From Dipteronia dyeriana (lineage: Eukaryota; Streptophyta; Magnoliopsida; Sapindales; Sapindaceae): a stretch of 64,000 nucleotides of DNA. Of this stretch, positions 11,763 to 23,603 are shown piece by piece. The position numbers and the translations under genes are program-made. The DNA lies in assembly GCA_032871835.1 (NCBI GenBank), contig CM065299.1, forward strand, positions 34,026,074 to 34,090,073, read 5' to 3'. Under the pieces are notes generated by a model. It made no database searches. It had not been told where the DNA came from and was given only the letters and a program-made list of their open reading frames with translations. Within the stretch, counting starts at the first letter, position 1. Each line of letters begins with the position of its first letter.

Positions 11763-12563
11763 CTATTTATGCACACTCTTAGTTTGCTTTCCTTGTTGAC
11801 ACACTCCACACACTCCCTCAATCTTATTTCCAAACTTAGGAAGGCCTCTCACAACATTCAACCTCTCAAGAACTTTCAAGTCTTTGAAATTCATATGACC
11901 TAACCTTTGATGCCACAATTTAACTTGATCACAACTAGAAAAATTGCAAGAGATGCCATTGGAATCAAGACAATAACAATTGTCACTTGATCTCTTGTCT
12001 TTCAATAGAACTTGTCCATCTTCTCTTAGAATAGAGCAATCAACTTTACCAAACATAACCCAAAGCCCTTCATCACTTAAATGTGATATGCTAATAAGAA
12101 AGGCTTGCAAGCCATCTACATAAAGAGCAATAGGCAATGAGGGCAAATAGAGAATGGATATGTTTCCTTTTCCTAAAACCTTCTTACGAGAACCATCACT
12201 AAAGGTGACAAATCCACCATTCTCTATCATAAGAGTTTCAAAGAAACTCTTGTTTCTGGTCATGTGCCTAGAACACCCACTATCAAGGTACCAAGTAGTG
12301 ATGGCTTTGGCTTTCAAGGCTACTTGAGCCACATGACAATAATATTCATCCCTTCTAATCCACCTAGATGAAATATTACTATTTCTAGGAGCCATGGGTT
12401 CATTTTCTCTAAAATTCCTAGTTGCATGCATTTTGGCTCTTCTAAGCATATTCTTCTCAATCATGCTTTCAAAACGATACAACTTAATAAATTTAAAATA
12501 AATCGGTCTTATGTGACCTTCAACCCCACAATAATGACAAATAGGAGTAAAGTAAGAATTCAT
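11763..12563 (-). pseudogene. pol: S2 protease and pre-integrase zinc-binding region
   Basis: The frame starts with the second gag finger (CHYCGVEGHIRP). The aspartic protease follows with WYLDSGCSRHMT, whose DSG triad is intact. A stretch ending SSDNCYCLDSNG then leads to the pre-integrase zinc-binding motif LWHQRLGHMNFKDL..CGVCQQGKQTKS (HHCC). This order (gag finger, PR, pre-integrase, IN) is diagnostic of Ty1/copia. It is the best preserved open frame of S2 (266 codons). Confidence 0.9.
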
Positions 12564-12572
12564 ACCATATCC

Positions 12573-13750
12573 TTATGCCAGCATGGAATACTTCCCTTTC
12601 CTTTGAGTTGTCCTTTGTTGTTGATCCGAATCCCTTATTTGAAACATCCTTTGTGGTTGAACCGAATTAGCTTCCCTTCTTGGTTGTGGGTGAAAATTCC
12701 TTTGTTGACTTTGAGAGCTCCTTGGAAGTTGAGGTCTTGTTTGATGAGCTCTAGCTTTTGGTGGATGATCTTTAGCTTGAGACTTTGTTTGAGCCTTTAT
12801 TTGAGCTTGCTTTATTGATTCTCCAACTTCATTCAATCTTATTTGTTGGTTTGAACCTTGAACTTCCTTATCCTCTTGACTCTTGACAAAGATGGTCTTT
12901 TTCAAGGAAGTGGCATCCTTTCCTTCCACATATCTTAAGCCTGTTTTATCACTAGAACTCTTCCCACATGATAGCATCTTGTTAAGTTTCTCGGTTTCGG
13001 ATGTCATCTTGGTTACCAATTCTTTCGCTTCCTTAAACTCAATCTTCAAGTTCTCTTCACTCTTCATAGTGATCAAAAACTCCAATTTCAAGCTCTCTTC
13101 TAACTCTTTTCCACTCTTTACTTTCTCACTCAAGTGAGTTATCTTTAAAGTCAACTCTAGATTCTCCTTTTTCAACTATTGAATCTTCTTCTTCTTTTTC
13201 AATCTAGACTTTTCATAAAACTTCATGAAGTCTATATAGTCCATTTCCTCATCAATCTCAAATATAGAGTTAGAAAATGTGCTCTCATCACTAGAGTCAT
13301 CTACTTCTTCCTTATCACTCATAACTTCCTTGCCATTATGAGATGATGTGAAGACAATGAAGTTTACAACTCTATCTTCATCATCCGAAGATTTTTCTTC
13401 CTCTTCTAAGTCTTCACTATCGCTCAAAGTGGCCGCCATCGCCTTCCCCTTCTTCTTTTTCTTCAAATTTGCACATTCTAGAGCAATGTGACCAAAACCA
13501 CTGCATTCATAACATTGAATGCCCTTCTTGGAGTCACTTTCTTGAGACTTTTCCATCTTCTTAAGAAGAGTTTTCTTTCTCACTTCCTTTCCTTTGGATC
13601 CAAATCCTTTCGTCTCAAAATTCATGAATTTCTTAAATCTTTTAACCATGAGGGCCATTTCTTCATCAGAGTCATCCTCTTCTTCTTCAACCTTGGTGGT
13701 CTTCAAGGTAATGCTCTTTTTCTTTTTCGGAGGTGTGGGTGTGGGTGTGG
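12573..13750 (-). pseudogene. gag: S2 gag, C-terminal half
   Basis: Two adjoining minus-strand frames (13176-13706, 12573-13175) are separated by one stop. They read TPTPPKKKKSITLK, a Lys-rich stretch KGFGSKGKEVRKK, the CCHC knuckle CYECSGFGHIALEC and KKKKKGKAMAATLSD. An acidic Ser-rich stretch, a long coiled coil and a Gln/Pro/Arg-rich tail follow. S3 has the same order (15570-16700). The N-terminal capsid half is missing: the frame is cut at about 13750, where S3's LTR begins. Confidence 0.85.
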
Positions 13751-13751
13751 T

Positions 13752-14792
13752 GTTCTATCTGAAGTGCCTATGCTGGTTCTTATTGTCTCAGTGCGCGAGA
13801 GATGCGCGGGTTCCTACCTGTACAGTAGACCCTCACGCTGCATCGTTTTTTCCCTTTTAATTACAAACTTTTCAAATTGACATGTTTTCATTTTTCTTGC
13901 TCATTATTTTTAGTCTAAAATCCTATCTTTAAGTTGCTAAGTGTTCTTCAAGAGAGAGAGACTCTTAAGAACTCACTTTTACTCAACCAAACACCAATCC
14001 ATGAGCATTTAGCATCATTCAAGCATCATCTCATCATGGGTTCTTCTTTCTTTCATTGACTAGGTAACTTGAACATGCCTTAGAATTCTTTGTATCTTTT
14101 TTTTTGTTCTTGTTTGCCTAGATTTGACATTTGTTTGTTGATTAAATGCATGTTTACTTGATTATTGTTGTTTTTATCATGGTTGAGTCTTTAATCATTG
14201 GTTGAGATTGTTTGTTCATTTATAACTTGCATTTAGGACATATTTCCTCGTTTAGCAAAATCTTCTTATTTTGTATTTAGATTTTGATATCTAGGATTTC
14301 CTTTATTGCCATCATTGAATCTCTATCTAAGCATATTTTTTAGCCTAGCATTATTTGTGTGTTGGAATATTTCCATATATTCACATATGTTGCTTATCTC
14401 TTCATAGATTGTTAAGTCTTGTGGCTAAGTGATTTAGTGCTTAAGCATAGGCCGAGAATCACTATTAAAGGCTCGTTGGGAGGAATGGAAGGGTTAGTGA
14501 CCAAGAATGATTTGATTTAAGGTCAACCTAGGTTGTAAAATTTCATTCAAATAGTAGATTTGGGGACTGTATATGGCTAGATGGATAGCTCGTGAGTTTT
14601 TCCCAATTAGAGGGTTTCTCATGTAAAACAAATTGACATGTCTTTTACTGTTTTCCACTTTGTTTTTACTGTTTGTTTGTCATCATAGGGTAAAGTTGAT
14701 AAAATTGATTAAGTAGAGGTTGGTAATTATTCAATTAAAACCTATTCACCCCTCCTCTTGGTTAACTTAGACACACGATTAAGTTATTTTTA
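13752..14792 (+). mobile_element. 5' LTR of copia element S3
   Basis: The right end is fixed by the PBS (14794); the last bases are TTTTTA where TTTTCA is expected. The signature CCTATTCACCCCTCC lies about 50 bp before the end. The interior matches the S2 LTR read on minus. The left edge abuts truncated S2 gag. Because the S2 LTR seems to extend some 300 bp further upstream, S3's LTR may itself be truncated here. Confidence 0.7.
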
Positions 14793-14793
14793 A

Positions 14794-14807
14794 TTGGTAT
14801 CAAAGCA
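14794..14807 (+). other. Primer binding site of S3
   Basis: TTGGTATCAAAGCA matches the initiator-Met tRNA complement (TGGTATCAGAGC) with one change. It directly follows the LTR and precedes the gag ATG at 14915. Confidence 0.85.
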
Positions 14808-14914
14808 AGTTCCTAGACATATATAAGAGATCATTGCTATTTTGTGTGTCTTGCATTTATGTGCATTTTGATTATTCTGTCCATTTGCATTCATCTCATT
14901 CATACCTAAATACT

Positions 14915-16410
14915 ATGAGTGGGAACGATTGTGGAGCCGAGGGAGCTTCAAGTACAAAACCTCTTTTGCTCACCAAAATGAACTATGCCTCTTGGAAAAG
15001 CAAGATAGAGTCCTACCTTTTCCAAATAAATGACCGAGCATGAATGGCTATAGAAAATGGTTATACTCTTCTAACTATGACTGCCACGGATGAAAGCACA
15101 GTTCGAAGCCTAAGTCTCAACGGAGCACTCAAGAGTTTGAAACCTCTAAGTGGAACAACAAAGCAATGCATGTCATTCTTGGTGGTATAGACAACAATCA
15201 ATACAATTGATCCAAACAGTTAGGAATGCAAAAGAGGCATGAGAGATTTTATAGATGGCTCATGAGGCAACCGAGGTGGTCAAGAATTCCAAGCTCCAAT
15301 TCCTCCAAACACAATTTGAAACAATTAAGATGGATGAACATGAATACTTCAATCACTTTCAAGTGAAGTTGATGGACATCATCAATCAAAGCTATTAACT
15401 AGGTGACCCATATTTGGATATGAGGATCAAGAAAAAGATCATGAGGTCTCCCCCGAAAGGTTTGAATCCAAAGTGATTGCACTTGAAGAGAATAGTGACT
15501 TCAAGACAACAAAATCTAGTGAAGTGATTAGAAGGCTCTTAGCCTATGAGTCAAGGAAGCTTCCTACACCTACACCACCCAAGAAACAAAAGAGCATAAC
15601 CCTGAAGACCTACAAGAATGAGAATGTGGAGGATGAATCGAATAAGGAGATGACTCTTACGATGAAAAGATTAAAAAAGTTCATCAAGTTTGAAAATAAG
15701 GGTTTTGGATCCAAAGGGAAAGAGGTAAAGAAGAAGACTCAATTCAAGAAGGTTGAGCCAAGTCAAGAGAAGACATCAAGAAAAGGAATCCAATACTTTG
15801 AATGTGGAGGATTTTGGCATATCTCCACGGATTGTGGAAATTTGAAGAACAAGAAGAAAGGAAAGGCAATGGTCACCAAGTGAAGTGATAATGATGACTT
15901 AGAAAAGGAAGGAGGATCCTTAGATGATAAAGACCATGTGGCAAACTTTTTTGCCTTCACATCCTCTCTCAAGAGCAAGGAAGTAATTATTGATAAAGAT
16001 GAAGATAAACAAATTAAAGATGACTCAAGTGATAGTGATTCCTCATCTCATTCCATCAATGGGAATGAGGAATGTATGGACCTTGAAGACTTTATCAAGC
16101 ACTTTCAAAGCTCAAGGTTGAAAATAAAGAAAGAGATTCTGAGGTTAAAAGAAGAGAATCTCAAGCTATCAACTGAAGTGAAGATAGCTAGGAAGAATGA
16201 GGAAATATTGGAAAATGAGCTTGAAAAAGCTAGAGAAGTGAGTGCTAAGTTGACTTCAAGCACGGAGAAACTTAACCATATGTTAAGAGTTGATAATAAT
16301 CCAAGTGAAAAGAGAATCCTTGGATATGTAGATGACAAGGGAACCTTATCTTCAAGAAAAAATTTGTTTGTCAAGAGCATGGACATTAAGGAATCTTTAC
16401 CACTATAACA
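14915..16410 (+). pseudogene. gag: S3 copia gag
   Basis: The start is chosen at ATG 14915 (MSGNDCGAEGASSTKP), 120 bp past the PBS. It is followed by the capsid opening LLLTKMNYASWKSKIESYL. A TGA (15041-15043) replaces an expected Trp. Decayed capsid sequence runs 15044-15470, then a clear frame (15473-15883) with PTPTPPKKQKSITLK and the knuckle CGGFWHISTDC, whose first Cys has become Phe (YFECGG). A second frame (15938-16408) is the acidic and coiled-coil part. It is the same protein as S2 gag and supplies the N-terminus that S2 lacks. Confidence 0.83.
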
Positions 16411-17363
16411 TCCTAGGATGAAAATTGAACTAGAAGAATGTTCGAAATGAGCTCAAGTGAGGATGACACCAAGAAGTCAAGCTTAAGCTCAACCAATAAA
16501 AGATCCTCAGGCAAGCTTTCCTCAACCCTAATACCACTAAGTCAAGAAGCAAATCATGCAAGCTCAACAAAGGAAGCAATCTACTATTCTTCAACAACAA
16601 AGAAGGAGAGAACCGATCCAACACCTACGACAAACCCAAAGACATGGGAAAGCCCCCTTGTACTCACAAGGGAAAGGTATAACTTCTTACTTTACTCTAA
16701 CATGTCATTTTCTCGGTGTTGATAGTCACATTAGACCGAATTGCTTTAAATATATCAAAATGTGTAGAAGTGAAAGCATGATTGAAAGAAATAAAACAAG
16801 AGCCAATATGCATATTCTTAGGAAATCTAGAGCCAATTTCCATGATCCTTTGAAATCTAAAGTCAATGTTTCTAAGGCCATTAGTAAATAGAATATTTCA
16901 CCAAGATGGATTAGAAAAGATGAATACTTTTGCCATGTGGCCTAAATTACATTGTAGCCAAATGCTTCAAATTCTTGGTATTTGGATAAGAGGTGCTCTA
17001 GGCACATGATGGGGAACTAGAGTTTCTTTTAATCTGTTGTCATGGAGGATGGTAGATTTTTCACCTTTGGTGATTGATCTAAAAAGCAATTCATAGGGAA
17101 ATGAAACATTTTAGTTTTCGCTTTACCTTTCTTGTCAAATCCTATAATTGTTGATAGATTACAAGCCAATCTTAGAAGCATTTCTCATCTTAATAATGAT
17201 GGGCTTTCCATTTTGTTTAATAAGAATGATTGCTTGACCTTAAAGTCTAATGGACACACATTGTTGAAAGGAAATAGATCTAGTGACAATTGTTATTGTC
17301 TTGAAGCTAATGTCATCTCTTGTAATGTGTCCAAGTGTGAGCAAGTTGAGTTGTGGCATCAAA
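16411..17363 (+). pseudogene. pol: S3 gag tail, protease and pre-integrase remnant
   Basis: A Gln-rich tail (16556-16680) leads to the second finger CHFLGVDSHIRPNCFKY. The protease site follows near 16975 as WYLDKRCSRHMMGN: the catalytic DSG has become DKR, so this protease cannot be active. SSDNCYCLEANVIS and ELWHQM then begin the pre-integrase motif, which stops abruptly at 17363 in the middle of LWHQ-RLGH. The break is the 5' terminus of insertion G. Confidence 0.82.
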
Positions 17364-18715
17364 TGTTGAGGTTTATGCTCTAAATATGTAATTTGTAAAT
17401 GGATTAATGAAATAAATAAAAGAAAAGTTCAATTCATTCTTGTTGTGTTGTTTAGTTTATAACTTGTGCAAATTAACATCCTAAATTATGTAATCTCGAA
17501 TTATGTATATGAGTGTAATATAAAAATTGATACTAAGAGATGTGTAATCTAAAAAGTCCATAGATAGAAAATAAAGCTGGGTACTTTATTTGTGGTTAAT
17601 CTATAGCTACGGTCCATTCCATAATATACTATGATTCTATCCTTAATCATTCATATGAGATATGGGAATGGAGGCACCTTGTATGATGTGATCATATAGG
17701 ATCGAGCCATCATCTATATGAATCTCTCACCAAGATCCGTTTACCGATGAGATACATATATATCAATTAATGATGGCTATATATGGGTGATCTTAATCTT
17801 GAGTGTCTTATCAACTCCTTCAGGTTAGATCGTGGTCTTTGATATACCTTGGGTGAGGTCGGATGTAGTTCCTGATCAATATGCTTCATATGTTAGGGTT
17901 GAGGTTTGGCTTGTGACTGGGAAGGTTTGTATACAATAGTGGAATCCACTCATTCTTGTGAGAAGTCAATGGTAAATCCTTTAAGTGTTGATTCGGGGCT
18001 TGGACAATATGGGCACTCTCCTATCCGTGAGGAAATAGGATTTATTGTTCATTAGAGAATCAACGGTACATAAAGGATATATGTAATTAGAGGGGTATAA
18101 CAGACATTATGACCCAGCTTTAATTATAAACTACTGTGGAGGATCACACCATGTGTAATAGTTATATCGATGGACACCGAGTTGTATCGTTCTGTGTTAA
18201 AGCGTATGCAGTTGAGAGAGTGCAGTTTCGAGTTTTTAGTAGAATAACACCAGAGTTAATAATCAAGGAATATTAATTAAAGAGTTTAATTTATGATTCC
18301 AATGATTATTGGAGCTCAAAATACTGTGGGTCCATTAGGTCCCCTTGCCAGTCTGATCGATTTAGGTAACAAGGGTCACGGTTAATTAATTGGATTGTTC
18401 AATTAATTGTGTTACGAAAGTGACACGTGTTTGTTCAAGAGTTAATTGAATAATGAGATTATTTAATTAATGAATATTAATGATTATGTTAATTAAATAA
18501 TTAGATTATTTAATTGTGTAATTAATCATTAGATAGAGGGTGTTGATTGATATTTAATTTTGAATGAAGATAAAATAATTTGATTATTTTATTTTTATTA
18601 AATTAAATATTGAAGTTTAAATTCAAAGAGTTTGAATTCAAAGTGAATTGATTATTATCTTTAAAAATATAAAATATATAAAAAGATCTAAATTGATTAG
18701 TTTTATCAATATATA
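17364..18715 (+). mobile_element. LTR G, copia-like (5' 1.35 kb)
   Basis: It starts TGTTGAGGTTTATGC exactly where S3's frame breaks. It matches K (25226 to about 23875, opposite strand) from its first base to ATCAATATATAT, after which F begins. The rest of G should lie beyond the window. It is AT-rich and noncoding. Whether G is a solo LTR or the 5' LTR of a full element cannot be told. Confidence 0.78.
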
Positions 18716-19831
18716 TGTAAATAGCCAAATTTGATAAGGGTTCAAAGGGAAAATTTCCATCGGAAATAGCACTCAGTAGAGAGCACTTCCAAGCACTGGG
18801 TGGGCCCCAGGCACCGTGGTCTACCTCGCTGTACCAGGTCCATCACGTCACAGGGATCTCGATGTCATTGTAAGAGAAGGATTAAGTTTTTGCTCCTTAG
18901 AGGACCCCCCAATTGGTTCCGAGACACCACGACAACGATTTGCACTCTTGCCGAGGTACGTATTCTACCTCTCTAGCAGGAAGTAAAATGCCCGCAAAGC
19001 TCCTAGAAGATCACAAGGCTCCAGCAAGATCAACTAAGCACCTCGCCACAGGGATGGTACCCCAAAGTAGCTTGCCAGCATAACCAATCAAGTGTCGCAC
19101 CACTATAATAGAACTCCAGGGTATCCCGTTAGCAGATAGGTACCTTAGGATACCTCGTATTCACCATCTCCATCGATTAAGTGCCACATTCCCAGAGTGG
19201 TACCGTAGGGCACCTCATCAACAGACTGGTACCCCGACGTACCCTGCCACGACACTAGATCAATGCTCTGAGATACCACATGGCCAATAGAGTGCATTAG
19301 ATTATCTGCCAACACTTAGAGAAAGCTCCATGTGTACACCATAATTGAGGAGTTTAAACTGGAAACAAACACCCTTTCCCGCCAAGATATTCTCTGCCTA
19401 ATCTCTAGGATCATTACATTAGATAGAAAATCACGTCAAACGGGGAAGCAGGATCAATCTGTTGACCTTCGACTTGCTCGCCAAGGGAAAAATCTTGGAC
19501 TTCATGTATAAATAAGAGGAAAATATCGAGGGAAGAGAAGGGGGGAGATCCACTTATTGATGAAAACATATTTGCCATTTCCATTCGTTGAAGACAAAGA
19601 CAAAGAGAGTGATTGAGTGTCCCATTTTGTTGTACTAGAGTATGTATTTTGATTTATTAATAATATAAAGAGCCTTGTTTTAGTCTACCATTCCATTCAT
19701 CTACATTTTTCTACCGAACTTACACGTCTAATCGATACCGAGTTTACCTAACCCCAACTACGATCCATCGAGGTCGTGGTCCTATGGGTGTTAACTGGAA
19801 TTCCTCACCTTGAGTGAATTTTTGGGTAACA
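18716..19831 (+). mobile_element. 5' LTR of gypsy element F
   Basis: It starts TGTAAATAGCCAAATTTG, a decayed form of the family terminus TGTTAATAGCAAAATTTGG, and ends GGGTAACA directly before the PBS-like tract. The length is 1116 bp, close to E (1191) and B (1148). It interrupts G in an AT-rich run. Confidence 0.78.
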
Positions 19832-19964
19832 CTTTTTGGCGCTGTCCGTGGGAAACATCCACACCCATTTTAAAAATAATTTTTATCTACTTATTGTTTT
19901 ATTGGAACTATGAGGCTTCGATCTTCCCAGGGACAACCGATGCCTCAGGTAAAAATAGTCTAGT
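19832..19964 (+). other. F PBS-like tract and leader
   Basis: CTTTTTGGCGCTGTCCGTGG follows the LTR and matches the same site in B, C, D and E. The tRNA it pairs with is not certain to me. After about 130 bp of leader, which opens like E's (CTATGAGGCTTCGATC), E is inserted at 19965. Confidence 0.75.
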
Positions 19965-21155
19965 TGTTAATAGCCAAGTTTGGTTGGGGACCAAAGGAAA
20001 ATTTTCCACTTTCCAGCTTTAATGCAAAGGTCCAATTTCGGGCTTATATAATGAGGTACCAAGGTTCCCGAGGCCGGCTACCACACGATCCCGTAGGTGC
20101 AAGGCAAGACCGCACATACCGTCTGAGCATTTTGCATGCATCTAGGCTCACTAAACAAAGCCTGACGTGACCACGTCAAGCTCTCTATACCAGGATAGAA
20201 ACCCGAAGCTAGGTCGACATGGGAGGACCAAGGTTCCCCGAGGTTTAGGTATCTTACGACCTCCCCTAGAGCATGTTACCATCTCTACTTTCACCAAGAG
20301 ACCTTCAGTGTGCCGAACTTGCCTTGCAATGCCCTTCTGCTTCGCCGAGGTATAATCTCAACATGTCCGATTAGGAAAAGAGGAAGCCCATAAAGCTCTG
20401 TCATCACCGAAAAGTGCCAACATTGTTAGGTCAAGCTCTAATGAGGGCCCGGAATGGTCGATAATAATATTGATATTGAAACACACCTCACCAAGCGCCA
20501 CATTTGATAACCTCTATGAGATACCTTGCCAGGGTAACACACGGTATCGGAACTACACTCCAACATGCATTAAGCCATTACACTCGTGCAGGTCAAGTCA
20601 TTGAAACCAAAGAGGAAACAAACTTATCTCACTCCAAGATATATTCGAAACAATTATTTAGTTAAAGTCAACCAAATTTAAACTTAATATCTCGCCTACT
20701 AGGGGGGATTTGATTCAGTGATTGAAGGCGGGAGAATAACTTGCTAAACCTAAAATGTACAGTATAAATACGCCTAAGTATGTACGAAAGAAGGGACGGT
20801 CTTGGATACATAGAAGTCAAGACTGAAATTCACCAACAAAAAATGAAGCTCCGTTGTCGCCTGGGTTCTGTTGACAGAACACTGCAGCAAGCGGAATCTT
20901 TGTCCACTTATCAACATGCACGAGGTTGCCATCTCCAGTCCATTCAAAGAGAGAAAGAGAAATCGAGTGATTTTCTCCCCTTTTGTAATTGGTTTAAAAC
21001 AATCAATAAAACAATGTTATTTCATCGTATACCTCTTTTATAGAATTTCGATACCATCTATCACCTACAATTTTAAACACTTGATTTCGGTACCAAGAGA
21101 ACCTACCCCGACCGCTACCTCCGAGTTAGCGGTCTTGAGAGAATTTTTGCCAACA
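19965..21155 (+). mobile_element. 5' LTR of gypsy element E
   Basis: It starts TGTTAATAGCCAAGTTTGG and ends TTTTTGCCAACA (1191 bp). The PBS-like tract CTTTTTGGCGTCATCTGTGG follows at 21156. The orientation is plus, in agreement with the gag and protease frames downstream. The matching 3' LTR is not in the window. Confidence 0.82.
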
Positions 21156-23162
21156 CTTTTTGGCGTCATCTGTGGGAATGCTCCACACTCTTTTTTAAAA
21201 TCACGTGTTTGAGTATCTTTTATAGATACAGTTATACCATGTAGCTTCGAGTCATCATGAGACGTCAGGACTTCAATCCGCGGCCTCCACCTGAAAGGCC
21301 CAGAGGAAAGGAAAGAAATTGAAGCACCCAGATCCTACTCTGGTACCAGTTAATACCGCTCAAGACCTAGCCCCCTAGGCAATAAGCCAGGCCACCCTAG
21401 ATCAATAGGCTGCGGTTTTTATAGAAAGCATCCATTTACAATTTGTTGTATATGGAATCACCCCTCAACCTGTAGGACCTAGCACATGTGAGTGCCCTAA
21501 CCAGTTGGGGACTAGGATGACTGTTTTCAACCGATTGGTGCTATCACCACCTGTCCCAGTCCGTGACAGGCTAGGCCCCTACCATTGATAAAAGATCAGT
21601 TAGGGCCCATGCCCCAAAATCCTTGAAGAGCGATTGGCTACCTACCCCGACAAGTGAAGTCAGTCATCGATGTACCATCAAGGAGGCCCAACCATCTAGC
21701 ACAGCCGGCAGATACCAGGGTAGTGCCCATAGCAATTGTATAAAGTAACAGGAGAAACAACCGAGAGAGCCCCACTCAAGAGGACAATCAGAATGGAGAT
21801 CTTATGTCATCTGAAGGATTAGACAGTGAGAGCTCTAAGGTTCAATCTAAAAATGTCGGGAGCAGATGCTTGTGAGATCAGATAGCCCAGATGTAAACAG
21901 AGATCCAGGAGTTCGTAATGGGCAAGCACAATGAGGAGCTGAAGAACCCCATCGGTGAGATGAATGCCCCTTTCTTCCGAAGGATCAGGGAAGCAGGGCT
22001 CCCTCCAAAGTTTAAAAGGCTAGCCGATAAATTATCTTGCATTGAATACCCACTGAGCCACTTGGAGGGTTACGTCTAGCAGATGGAGGTCCAGAATGCG
22101 ACCAGGGCGGCTATGTGCAGGATGTTTCTAACCACAACGACCGATTATGCCAAGATGTTGTTCAGAAAGCTACCCCCTAGCAGCGTAGACAGTTTCACCA
22201 AGTTCTCCAGCTATTTCTGCTCTCAGTTCCAAGGGGTCAAACCATGACCTAAGGATCCTATCCACCTACACTATAGGATCCAAGAGCGATGGGAAACTCT
22301 CAGGTCATATGTGGAGAGGTTCCACAAAGAGGTTTTTCCAGATGGGAGTCTTCGCTGAAAGGAGACTCTGGTGAACTTCCGTATGAACTTATGGGTAGGT
22401 ATGCTATTCCAGTAATTCGAAAAGTGCCCTCCGAAAACCTATCACGAGGCTTATGATAGAGCCCTCGAGCATATCGAGATCGATGAATAACTCAGGGTTA
22501 AAATTGAGCATGATGGCATGAGGACCGCCAAGCGCCAGAAAAAAGAGGCGCTTAAAGCTATGATAGCCCCGAAAGCACATAACAGACCTCCCAACAGATC
22601 TACATACGATCCACCACCTTTACAACCTCTAGGAGACCAATATCTGGATAGGAAAAACCTATATCGAGCTTCACCACCTCAAACAGTAGTAGCCTCCGTG
22701 ACCTAGGATGAGATAGGGTACAACAACTATACCCCTTTAAACGTTTCTCGTGAGACAATTTACCTGGCTATCTGGGATAAGGGTTTGCTTATGCTGCCAA
22801 CTCTAGTGAAAGCACCAGCAGATGTGAGGATTCAATATAAGTACTGCAATTTCCACGAGGATGTTGGTCACAATTCATCAGAATGCTACAGCCTTCACAG
22901 CCGGATTGAAGCTCTAGTAAGGGGAGGTTGCCTGTTAGAATTCTTACAGCAGGTGAGGGATAATATCCAAACTGGGAAGGAGGTACAAATAGAAATCTGG
23001 GACCACATCGAGAAGAGAAAGGGAGAATAGAAGGACCTGATGGAACAGATCCAAGTCACACATACTATTAGTGGAGGACCCACCTTGGCTGACACCTCTA
23101 ACAACTTCAGAAAGAACCACGAAAGGAAGATTCCCTAGGTCGAAGAGTGGCATAGTGAATTC
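21156..23162 (+). pseudogene. gag: E gypsy gag (Tat-like)
   Basis: The first ATG in context is 21257 (MRRQDFNPRPPPERPRG). Stops interrupt the frame many times, so the protein is read from pieces. The capsid core is at about 22110-22380 (MFLTTTTDYAKMLFRKLPPSSVDSF; YVERFHKEV), equivalent to 38214-38504 of B. The tail has RRGG-type residues, and the knuckle-like CNFHEDVGHNSSEC at about 22844-22885 is followed by RIEALVRGGCLLEFL. This layout is typical of Tat-like gypsy gag, which has a C-X2-H-type knuckle before the protease. The frame is split at 23163 by insert K and resumes after it. Confidence 0.83.
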
Positions 23163-23525
23163 TGTTGGAACCTCGTTCACCGGTCACGCAGCGGAAGCAA
23201 TGTTTTAAATTTTTTATACATATCATAATCTGTATCTGGGATCAGTGAACTTGGGATCATAATTATTTTTCGAAACTAATACATACAATATGTAAACACA
23301 GGAAATTGTAATCAATAAAATCAGAAGAAGAAAATCTTACCAATGTTTAGAGGCTCCTTCACTTTTCGATATGCTCCTATCTGAACCACTCGATCTTTCT
23401 CGCTATCTCCCTGGATTGGTAACTACGTGTGGGCGCATCACGGTCTTAGGAACTTGAATGGAGGATGTAGAGAGAATTGAAGAAACTCTTTTTTCTATGC
23501 GTTTCAAAAACACACAAAAACATGA

Positions 23526-23603
<78 letters not shown>

